Source: Eutypella sp. D-1 (lineage: Eukaryota; Ascomycota; Sordariomycetes; Xylariales; Diatrypaceae). From it: a stretch of DNA of 64,000 bases. Shown piece after piece: positions 11,400-20,564 of the stretch. The stretch covers positions 310,001-374,000 of the forward strand of contig JAJTTP010000008.1 of assembly GCA_023313575.1 (NCBI GenBank). The letters are read 5' to 3'. Position 1 is the stretch's first letter; each line of letters begins with the position of its first letter. The notes under the pieces were generated by a model that had not been told where the DNA came from, made no database searches, and worked only from the letters and a program-made list of their open reading frames with translations. A program made the position numbers and the translations under genes.

Positions 11400-11957
11400 A
11401 TGCTGGAGCACACTCCCAAGTCTAACACGTCACGTCGGACCCAACCCTCATCTACCGCACGTCCCTCCAACGTGAACCATACCAACGATGATGACACCAT
11501 CCATAGGCACAGTACACAAGGTCATTCAACATCATCATTTTATTACCAACAGCACCAAGTACACCAGAATCAGAACGCACCTCCCAGTCGCCCGGCAGCA
11601 AACATGAAGGCCAAGAGAGCTCGTCAGCGCCTAGACCCCCTACAACACTATATCCACCACGAAAACGACCATCTCATGAGCATTCTCTCTGTCGGAGAAC
11701 CGTTGATCAGCGATAGCGGGGAATATTCTGTCCTTAATCAAGTCCTTGATCATGCCACCGAGCAAGTCAGTGGTGAGTCTTATGCCACGAACACTGATTA
11801 TAATACCCATCAAGAATCTATCAATCTGGATGCCAACTACCAATACCAGTATGATGGAGGCTATGCCTATGGGGGCTTACAGCTCCAAGGTGACTTGGCT
11901 GGTGTTGGCTCTCAATTCGACCAGCAACTCCAATCTCACAACCACGCGAGCTCTTGA
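11400..11957 (+). CDS. hypothetical low-complexity protein, 185 aa
   Basis: An intronless frame from an ATG in a strong A-rich context (aaaagaaaATG) to TGA. The product is rich in Ser, Thr, Gln, Asn, His and Tyr, with no signal peptide or membrane segment. The middle holds a short basic segment, MKAKRARQRLDPLQHYIHH, followed by an acidic/hydrophobic stretch that could be helical; the C-terminus is a YQYQYDGGYAYGG-type Tyr/Gly-rich tail. Together with an upstream TATA box this suggests a real, probably regulated gene for a disordered (possibly nuclear) protein. I do not recognise the family. The composition resembles the products at 27930-28903 and 46806-47855, but no alignment supports homology. 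Confidence 0.55.
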   Translation: MLEHTPKSNTSRRTQPSSTARPSNVNHTNDDDTIHRHSTQGHSTSSFYYQQHQVHQNQNAPPSRPAANMKAKRARQRLDPLQHYIHHENDHLMSILSVGEPLISDSGEYSVLNQVLDHATEQVSGESYATNTDYNTHQESINLDANYQYQYDGGYAYGGLQLQGDLAGVGSQFDQQLQSHNHASS

Positions 11958-13838
11958 CTTGATATAACATCCGCACGTGTCTATTATATCTTGCACCCCT
12001 CTCCCCCACCCCTCGTTCCATATAGTCTTATGGTTCATGATTCGATGACTTATACGACTTGCACGGTTGGTTACATTGACAGGGGTGCCCTCAGTTTATC
12101 TTAGCGCTTGCTCACCTTGTCTCTATTTACGTATCAGCACGCCATTTTACGTTCTTACTCATCCCAATTCCCTGACGCGAAGGCTGTCGAAACTTTCTGT
12201 TGTTTTTATCATTATCATGGGAGTTGTGTTAAATACCTACTGTTGAAGTCCACAAATAAATAGGGGGTGCGCTAGTGTGAGGGGTGGTACATACCTGGTT
12301 AATCAAGCAGACCCACTCATTCCTCTTCAGCTATACAGCACAACCAATCAGATCCACTCATTCATTCCTTCAGCTATGCAGGGCAACCAATCAAGTTCTT
12401 CTCTATATACCTTGTACTGTGCTTTTTCTTCCAGCTTTCGGTATACTTTAGGTAGCTTTACATCTATATGCATGCGCTTATATCTCGCAGCCTTTCGCCT
12501 GAAGCCCGTGGTTATTGATGCAAGTCGGGTGTTTCGCCTCTTACCGAATAACAATCTGGTTGCATGGATCGAATGGGTGAGCGCCTTATTGGATGAGACA
12601 TACCTTTGGTCTTCTCCGATAAGAGGTGCGATCTATAATATGAAACCCCTCCACTGTCTGTATACACAGAGGAGTCGGCGACAGCCATCTCCATGGGTAC
12701 ATACACCGGATATTTCCCGATATCAAACCGGGAGGGCCTTTGATATGCCAACTTCCTCCGTGATGTAAGTATAGGAGCCTGCTGGGGGGGCATAGAGATA
12801 ACCGTTCGTCCCGCCCATACTCTCTCCTAGCAGAGGTATCAAGAACTTGTAAACACCAAGCCAGTCCGACAGGGCCACTGTAACCAAAATATAATATAGT
12901 GTGAAGAATCGTACGTAAAACAGGTCACTTATGGCTCGAAAGTTCTTGCAATTACTAAAGAGGAAGGGAGAGAGTGTGCCCTGGGACTAAACTATCATAC
13001 AAATAGGTGGCCCAAACGGCTCCGTTGGCATCTGACAATCTCCATAACTTCCAGCCAATGAGCTTAGGGTCTTGGCAATACAGCCGAAGCGCCCAAACGC
13101 TCACATACGGATATTAAAGTGTGGGGAGTTAAATTTCTCTTGGCTGAAGGAGTGGATTCCCAGATGCTATATCAGATAAGGGTTGCGTAGTTGTCACGGT
13201 CAGCTATTAAGCTTTACTCGGGTGTAGCCGTTCTACGGCCCGAGTGTAGTAAGCGAGATCGGATATAGTAGAGCGGGGGCGCGGGGGCGGGGAGTTGTTT
13301 AAATCCGGCGATCGACAGTGTATTAAAGTAGGAGGCAACTAGGTGCGAATGAAAATGGCTCAGTACCCAGCTATGTACCTACCGGTGGCTTGCGTACTGG
13401 CCTATTTTCCATTGTCATCCACTTGAGAGGATCCTCCCAGTCTTGTCCCTAGTAATCCTTCACTCCTACAAGCTGATATACGATTCCTACCCTATGTCCG
13501 CCATTTCGATCTTCTGGGAGCGGTAGTAGTATTACCACTTCGGCTTCAACGGGAGGTTCGCACGAGCATATACGGAAGACACTGACTGTGATAGTCGGAG
13601 TCTGTTTGGGAATGGACGAGATATACCATGTAGTACCACTCTATACGTGGTATTCAATTCAGAACTAGCCTCTCTAATTGTAACCAAGACTCCTGAACGA
13701 TTGGGTATCGGTGATAATATATACACGAAAGACTTCTCACGTGCACCGCTAGTGACAGACCGTAGTCTTTCCGGCGTGTCTCTTTCTCTCTCTCTCTCTG
13801 AGAAGACCACCAATTCAGATAGATCCTGCATGATGGGT
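11958..13838. other. gene-poor interval with a short imperfect tandem repeat
   Basis: No supportable gene; a 163-codon frame at 12277-12768 has ordinary non-coding composition. The notable feature is the imperfect ~40-bp tandem duplication at 12313-12393. A short CT dinucleotide run lies at about 13781-13800, just downstream of creC. Confidence 0.45.
12313..12393. repeat. imperfect ~40-bp tandem duplication
   Basis: Two adjacent units (12313-12350 and 12354-12393) both begin CCACTCATTC, contain TTCAGCTAT(A/G)CAG and end CAACCAATCA. They differ by small indels and substitutions. Each ends in a CCAAT pentamer. Confidence 0.6.
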
Positions 13839-16003
13839 TCATGCCTGAGTCGTAGAATCCGACGGCCGAGACCACGTCCGGATGCGTCCTTGAGCAATAG
13901 CATTAGTATGTATGATGCATGTTGGGGCTACGAAGGAGTAACTTACCCTTAATACTGCTGGTGATGATAGAGTCGTGGGTAAACGCGAGGCACGATAGGG
14001 GATCTTTGTCGGCGATTTTGGTCAAGACCGGCGGCAACACTGCCGTCCTAGACCGTGGGGGCACCGGGTGGATGATCGGGCTGCCCTCCGTCCCCGAGAC
14101 CTGGGAACCGGACCGGAAGCGGCTAGCGGGGGTTTCGGAACGCTGGGTGGTATCGGCCACAACCGAAGCCAGATTCCTCAGCCGAGCGGGGCCCTGAAAA
14201 TAACATTAGCGATACAATTTCTACAATAAAACCAAGACTAGGATGTACGTACCGCTTTTGGTGTATGCACCATACCGACGTTGAAGTCCCACAAGCATAG
14301 CCTGCAATCTTCGCCTACGCTGCCGAAGCGGTAGTTTCTCTCGTCGCACCTCCACGGATCAAAAGCAACCGACGTGACCCACGACTGATGGCCCTGGCAT
14401 CGTGCTATGAGTACCGATTCTGATGGACACCAAATGGAGATTAAGTCATCCTGTCCTCCGGTCAAAACATATTTCCCATCTGGCGACCAGCATACACAGC
14501 TGAAGCCTCCGTAATATGAGAAATAAAGGCCAGTAAGTCTAGAAAAGCATTAGCGGGAATTCGAATGAGACCCAACACGCACCACTTACTCCTCTTTCAA
14601 ATAGTCGATGATTCGAAACGAGCCATCCTCCGACACTACAGCTAGGTGTCGGTTGTCAGGGGAGAAATCGAAGGAGTTTATGCGCTGGTTCGATATTTTC
14701 CAGACTGCCACGGGATTCTGCTTCTGGTTTGTTGACTGAACAGACTTGATGACATGGAATTCCTTATGAAGGGGTTCTTGGGTGCCAGCATCGCTGTTCA
14801 AGTCCTCGGCGTCGGGGTTGAAGGGGGCATCATCCTTCTCTTTATCGTAAACAACTAGTGTCCCATCCATATGCGATGCTAGAAACATGTTCTCTGCGCC
14901 CGGTATCCATTTTATTTGAGAAATTGGCGTTTTATTGATTGCGCCCTGGTACCAACTGTCAGCACTGCACTGGAACGAGGGTTAGTTCAGAGCCAAGGAG
15001 GAGAACCCTACATTCTTGTTCAACCTAGTGTACCGCTGAGACATTGTCTCCCACCAAATTATCTCTCCGGTAGAGAAGCCCATTATCATATCGACGTGAT
15101 TTGGACCCTTGGTCACAAAGTTGACATCGTGACATAAGCAGTGGGCTTTGGTAAATAGTATCTTAGTCAAATAATCGGCCTTTGCTGAGGTAGATAAGTC
15201 GAGCCACTGAAAGCCACGGTTTATATTGCCAAAGGCGAACAAGCCATCGCTAGGGCGTTCTGCAAGCCTCTTAGAGAAAGTCTCGTTGATTATGACCCTC
15301 GAGATAAACGAAGAATTGCTCTTGGTCACGTTGTTCTTGGGCTTCCGGCGTTTATTGGGATCCTTAGTCTTCTCAGGCGCAAGCAACGGGTTTCCGTCAC
15401 CGAAGGCAGGGACGGATACAGCAGTAGTGGAAGTCGGGGGAGCCGAGGAAGGACCAGCGTCGCTGATGGAAGCGCCCCGAGCTGAGCCATCGCTGCTGAA
15501 CTTAGCGTCATTCGAATATCTCGACTCATTAGGGTGTTCGGCTATGGTGGATGACAAAGTACTCGCTGGGGTGAGGGTATTGAAAGTAGGGGGCGGTGCC
15601 CGGGTTTCGAGGCGAAGAAGACAGAGCTTGGTGCCACAAGTCTCAGGCTGGGGAGTGGTCGCAAGAGGGTTCGGGTTGATGACGGGAGCTTCTGAAGGGT
15701 GCGGCGGAGGGGTGGCGAGCAGAAGATCCTCCTTCAGAACATAAGTACCCTCTCCTGCCAGAAACTGATCGTCGGGGTTGGAGAGGATGTTGTTGGTCTC
15801 GATCATAGGCATAGCATGACCGGCGGCGACGGCGGCGTTGTAGGCCGCCTGAGTCGGGTATCGTGGGGGAGGAGGAAGGACACTATGTATAAAGAATGCG
15901 CCCTCTCGGGCGGACAAGATCAGCGGATCTGCAAGTGGACAGGATATAGGGAAGGGAGGAGAGACAAAGCAGTATAAATAAGTTATAGGGGAGCTTACAA
16001 CAT
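13839..16003 (-). CDS. creC: CreC, WD40 protein of carbon catabolite repression
   Basis: CreC is the WD40 partner that stabilises the deubiquitinase CreB in carbon catabolite repression. Six coding exons give 604 residues: 16003-15999, 15882-15012, 14945-14590, 14538-14253, 14193-13947 and 13888-13839. The first exon is only ATGTT. It joins across a 116-bp intron (GTAAGC...CATAG) to T-GTC-CTT, producing the family start [11 protein letters not shown]; the long second-exon frame has no in-frame ATG before Met22 or so. Other family matches are VGEGTY-like [118 protein letters not shown] and C-terminal GRIRTWSRP. Remaining introns are 66, 51, 59 and 58 bp, all in phase. Confidence 0.93.
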
Positions 16004-16415
16004 GGTGATGGCTAATGAAACAGACAGTAGAAATTGAAATACTACTAGTTCTACGACGCGATCCCGAGGTCAATGGCTTGCAGGCCTGCAGGGATTATCG
16101 GCTGGTTACAACGGTTATGGCGATTGAGTGGGCTATCGGAGGTGCATTGGGACTCGATATGGTAGGCTGTGTGGACAATGGCAGACGATGCCAAGTAACC
16201 TTGGAGAAGAAATGAGGTTGAAGTCTCCTTGGATGCGCAACTTAAACGGAAGAAGGGTGACCGAATGTAACTTCAAGAAACTCGGGCCGGGAAGGGAAAA
16301 TATCGGGATGGGAGGAGATAACGATTTAATCAATTTGATGTAGGTTTCGTATGTTCTTAATTAAGAAGGATTAAGCCAATTGATAATAAGTAGTGAGATG
16401 ACGGACACGCGCATA

Positions 16416-16439
16416 TTATGGTTATGGTTATGGTTATGG
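16416..16439 (+). repeat. hexanucleotide repeat (TTATGG)4
   Basis: Four perfect units. The motif differs from the TTAGGG telomere repeat, so it is treated as an ordinary microsatellite. Confidence 0.8.
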
Positions 16440-17509
16440 TTCTGGGTAAGGGACAATTGGAAGAATTATATTGTGCGCAATTGCTAAATACATTAAGGAT
16501 GGTGTTTAAGACTAGAATACTTGTGGAGGGGGGAAGGCTTGTGAGGTCTCTTGGGTCTACCTAAGTACGGGGTATGTCCGCGGTATGTATGTCCCCGGTA
16601 TGTTTCGCTTTCCACTTACTATAACGAATCTAGATTGGTACCTACTTAGGTACGGAGTAGATTGGGGTATGGACGGAGGAAGGAAGGCTGGTGGAAGGTT
16701 GGTACCTAGGTAGCCCTTAAAGGCTTGCGGGGAACCAGAAAACTGGAGTTCAGGGCAAGGTGCAGGGATCTTACATCACCAAGATCGACCACCCCCCCCC
16801 CCCCCCAACGACCCAAGCCGACCCCGACCCGTCTGTGGGGTAAAGCTGGAAGGGCAGCAGGTGGCAGGCAAGGCAGGGCAGCAGGGTCGCAGCTGAACAT
16901 CCAGTATTTTCTTACACCCGAGTTATACATACGTAGATATGCTTATATAGAGGACTCCCCTACTTATGCGGATTACTCAGCTGTGACGTTGTGACCCCCA
17001 CCACTTAAATCACTATTAAATACTTAGGTACGTACGTATGTAGGTCCCCACATAACATGTGCACAGCACACCAATACAGATAATCGATTTGTTCAGTGCG
17101 GAGCCAATTTATCGGTTTTTTGCTTCGTAACTCATACGATAAAGTCAGTCCAATAAAAGTCAGGTAGCTACACTACTGCACAGGATGATAGAGAGTAACG
17201 ACCCCGGGGATAATTGATAGGCTAATAACATAACTCCAGGGCTGTCTAGTACTACCTAAGAAAAACCTAGTACATGTACATCCAACTAGAGCTCTAGTTA
17301 TATCCCAAGCTGGCCCCATACACCTACACCATACATGGCCATACATCAAACCTCCTTGGCCATCTTCCTGCTGTTTGTCATGTCATAAGTTCACAACCAA
17401 GCAACATTCATTCTTTTTTTCTTTTCTTACCATCCAATATATCGGCTTCCAACGAGCGGGTCAATATTCAAACGTCTTTTCGAGAGGGGTATCCTTTGGG
17501 TGATTCAAT

Positions 17510-17552
17510 GACCGACCGACCGACCGACCGATCGACTGACTGACTGATTCGA
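17510..17552 (+). repeat. GACC/GACT tetranucleotide tract
   Basis: Consecutive GACC units turn into GACT units, with a GATC interruption, in the presumed gem1 promoter. Confidence 0.8.
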
Positions 17553-17988
17553 CCATCTCGTCTCGTCCTCTTCTCGCTTTTGCTCTTTTTGTTACTACAC
17601 TATTATCCCATACTCTCTTCTATATCCCAGGGCCTGCTATAGTGGCCTGCTATAGTGATATAGTGTACTATCCCATCCCATTCCATCCGCGATACAACCC
17701 CCGATAAACGGTAGACATGGTAATGGCAACATAGCAAAGGGCTTGATCAACTTCTGCCAGCATGACTACAGGTATATAATAATAATAAAAGCCTATCCTG
17801 ACTATCCCTACTATCCCTCCTATCCCTACTATACCCATACCTACCTCCTCCTATCTACCTACCTACCTACCTACATAGTCTTATCACCTAGTATCCCAGT
17901 ATCTATTCTTTTTCCAATCACTCCCCTCCCCCCTCCCCCCCCCCTCCCCCTTTTCCCCTCTCTCCTCTCCTCTCCCCCCTCCAAAGAC

Positions 17989-19914
17989 ATGTTTGAACCG
18001 GCGCAGGCGCTGACCAAGCCCCTCCCCTTCCCTTGCATAGTACGTGTCTGTGTCTGCGGCGATGAGGGCACAGGCAAATCCAGCCTCATCGCATCTTTCG
18101 TCAAAGATGTATTCATTAGCAACAAGATCCAGTCCGTACTTCCCCAGATCACCATTCCTCCCAGCATCGGTACCCCCGAAGGTGTTACCACCACCATAGT
18201 CGATACCTCCGCTCGTCCTCAGGATCGAACAACACTTCGTAAGGAGATCCGAAAATCCAATGTTATCTTACTCGTCTACTCCGACCACTACAGCTACGAG
18301 CGCGTGGCCCTATTCTGGATGCCCTACTTCCGATCTCTCGGCGTTAACGTCCCGGTCGTATTATGTGCCAACAAATCCGACATGGCCACCACCACCACCA
18401 GCCCCCAGGTTTTCGAGGAGGAGATGCTACCCGTCATGAACGAGTTTCGGGAGATCGATTCATGTATACGCGCAAGTGCTAAGGAGCATCGGAATGTCAA
18501 CGAGACCTTCTTTCTCTGTCAGAAGGCCGTCACGCATCCCATCGCCCCATTATACGACTATAAGGAGGGGAACCTGAAGCCCCTCTGCATATCTGCTCTA
18601 AAGAGAGTCTTTTATCTCTGTGATAAAGACCAAGACGGCTATCTGAACGACAAGGAGATGCATAGTTTTCAGGCCAAGTGTTTCGAGAAGCCTTTAACGC
18701 CGGACGATCTGGAGAACATCAAACTCACTGTTTCAAAGTCCGTTGCCAGTACCGATACCGAGAAGGGAATAAGCATGCAGGGCTTCCTCCAGTTAAACAA
18801 GATCTATGCCGAGAAGGGCCGGCACGAGACCATTTGGATTATCCTGAGAAAGCATAGGTATACCGACAGCCTGAGCCTGGAAGACAGCTTCATACGCCCG
18901 AAATTCGACGTGCCCGAAAATTCATCTGCTGAGCTAAGTCCCGCCGGCTATCGATTCTTCGTCGACCTTTTCTTGCTTTTCGACAAGGACAACGATGGGG
19001 GTCTGAATGACCAAGAATTAGCTGCTCTGTTTGCCCCGAGTCCTGGCATGCCTGCGTCCTGGATTGATGCGTCATTTCCCTCAACGACGGTCAGGAATGA
19101 GGCCGGCCATATCACTCTACAGGGTTGGCTTGCTCAATGGAGTATGACGACCTTCCTCGAACCAAAAACCACCCTAGAGTACCTAGCCTATCTCGGTTTC
19201 GAGCCGTCAAATCCCCGGGACCCTCTGACGGCAGCATTGAAGATTACCAAACCACGGAAGAGGAGGAGGCGTCCTGGCCGGGTTGAACGTAACGTGGTGC
19301 TATGCTACATCCTCGGAGCAGCGGGAGCCGGGAAGTCGTCGCTTCTGGACTCTTTCCTGAGCAGGCCGTTTGATGGCTTGTATCATCCAACGATCAAACC
19401 CCGGCGAGCTGTCAATAGTGTTGAGCTTCATGGTGGTAAACAGTGTTATTTGATTCTCGAGGAGCTTGGAGAACTCGAACCTGCCATCCTCGAGAATCAA
19501 GCGAAGTTGGACTCATGCGATCTCATTTGCTACTCCTACGACTCATCAGACCCCGACTCCTTCTCACACATTGTCGATCTACGAAAGCGATACCCTCATC
19601 TCGACGAACTTCCAGCGATCTACACCGCCCTAAAAGCCGACAAGGACAAAACGACCCAGCGATGCGAGCTGCAGCCCGACCAGTACACATCCGGCCTGAT
19701 GATGAGCACACCGCTCCATGTAAGCGTCAAGTGGAACAGTATCGGCGAGCTTTTTGTCGCTCTAGCGGAGGCAGCGACAAACCCGAGTACTGCATTCCCA
19801 AAGAGCGAAGAACCGCCGCCGGACCGGACGAGTCTTTACCTCGCCCTAGGCGCTACGACATGTGCAGGTGTCGCGGCGTTTATGATATGGCGAAGGTCTA
19901 CGAACTCGCTCTGA
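17989..19914 (+). CDS. gem1: mitochondrial Rho GTPase Gem1/Miro
   Basis: Intronless, 641 residues. Gem1/Miro is a tail-anchored outer-mitochondrial-membrane GTPase that controls mitochondrial shape and inheritance and regulates the ERMES ER-mitochondria tether. The order of parts matches the family: GTPase 1 with P-loop GDEGTGKSS (24-32) and NKSD (128-131), EF-hand [12 protein letters not shown] (212-223), EF-hand [12 protein letters not shown] (332-343), GTPase 2 with GAAGAGKS (443-450), and a C-terminal membrane anchor (about 616-634) followed by RRSTNSL. The frame is open upstream to 17743 but that part is low-complexity and lacks an ATG; the ATG at 17989 follows a CT-rich leader. The N-terminus is some 15 residues longer than the usual start just before [10 protein letters not shown]. 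Confidence 0.93.
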   Translation: MFEPAQALTKPLPFPCIVRVCVCGDEGTGKSSLIASFVKDVFISNKIQSVLPQITIPPSIGTPEGVTTTIVDTSARPQDRTTLRKEIRKSNVILLVYSDHYSYERVALFWMPYFRSLGVNVPVVLCANKSDMATTTTSPQVFEEEMLPVMNEFREIDSCIRASAKEHRNVNETFFLCQKAVTHPIAPLYDYKEGNLKPLCISALKRVFYLCDKDQDGYLNDKEMHSFQAKCFEKPLTPDDLENIKLTVSKSVASTDTEKGISMQGFLQLNKIYAEKGRHETIWIILRKHRYTDSLSLEDSFIRPKFDVPENSSAELSPAGYRFFVDLFLLFDKDNDGGLNDQELAALFAPSPGMPASWIDASFPSTTVRNEAGHITLQGWLAQWSMTTFLEPKTTLEYLAYLGFEPSNPRDPLTAALKITKPRKRRRRPGRVERNVVLCYILGAAGAGKSSLLDSFLSRPFDGLYHPTIKPRRAVNSVELHGGKQCYLILEELGELEPAILENQAKLDSCDLICYSYDSSDPDSFSHIVDLRKRYPHLDELPAIYTALKADKDKTTQRCELQPDQYTSGLMMSTPLHVSVKWNSIGELFVALAEAATNPSTAFPKSEEPPPDRTSLYLALGATTCAGVAAFMIWRRSTNSL

Positions 19915-20564
19915 TCAATCCGCCTTTTTCCTTTTGTCTGTCAACTGGGCCCGTCCTGTTGTTTTACGGTGGTTTGTTGAATCAATATGATTAATTTTCC
20001 AAAAGAAAATAAAAAATTACGCAGGCGTAGGTTTTCGTCGCGATGGTGATTGACGGACGCGGTCTGAGTACGGGTCTGAGTACGGGATCACCTGGTATTG
20101 AAAACTCCCTTTTTCTTATGACGAATACCCCGCTTTCTCCGATTTGAATATGATACCCCCTTTTTTTTTTCTATTTTCTCTCCCTCTTTTCTTTTTTTGA
20201 TCATTCCCTTACGTTTAGCTTTCTGCGCACATGACACCTCACATGCGCACGTTCGTATAACTATTAGTCAATACAATTGATAGAACATTTGCCCATTGGT
20301 CGCAATCGCCCATGTGGAGTGCTTGCCTAAATCGCCACGCCAAGAGTTGTTGGGGATCACGGCATCCTGCCATCGTCTTAGGTAAAATAGAATTAAAAAT
20401 AACAATACCGAGAAAGACCGCCAAGGTAACCGAGGTGATTGCATTTGTTGTTCCCCCTTTGCTCTCTCTCTCCCTTCCCTTCCTTCCCAAGGTGGAAGGA
20501 TATTATTCCTATCTATGAATATATCTTTTTTTTTTAAAGAAAAACCACACTCTAACAAAAAACG
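19915..20564. other. intergenic region
   Basis: A spacer between two co-directional genes with T runs at 20159-20170 and 20524-20535. No ORF here shows family resemblance. Confidence 0.5.

Larger units (their letters stand above)
16004..17988. promoter_or_regulatory. divergent intergenic region, creC / gem1
   Basis: Nearly 2 kb between two head-to-head genes. It holds four TTATGG hexamers (16416-16439), a 15-nt C run (16792-16806), a (GACC)n/(GACT)n tetranucleotide tract (17510-17552), several CCTAGGTA-type words (16636-16660, 16702-16712 and 17026-17045) and a long CT-rich tract (about 17905-17985) directly before the gem1 ATG. No ORF in it is convincing. Confidence 0.55.

Noticed and set aside
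12277..12768. 163-codon frame
   Set aside because: Average, unbiased composition, spans the imperfect tandem repeat, and shows no recognisable motif or good start context.
16416..16439. (TTATGG)n as a possible interstitial telomere repeat
   Set aside because: The unit is not TTAGGG and flanks show no subtelomeric features.
17743..17988. N-terminal extension of Gem1 by 82 codons
   Set aside because: The upstream part has no ATG start and encodes Tyr/Pro/Leu low complexity from CT- and ACC-rich leader DNA; the ATG at 17989 gives the family-like N-terminus.
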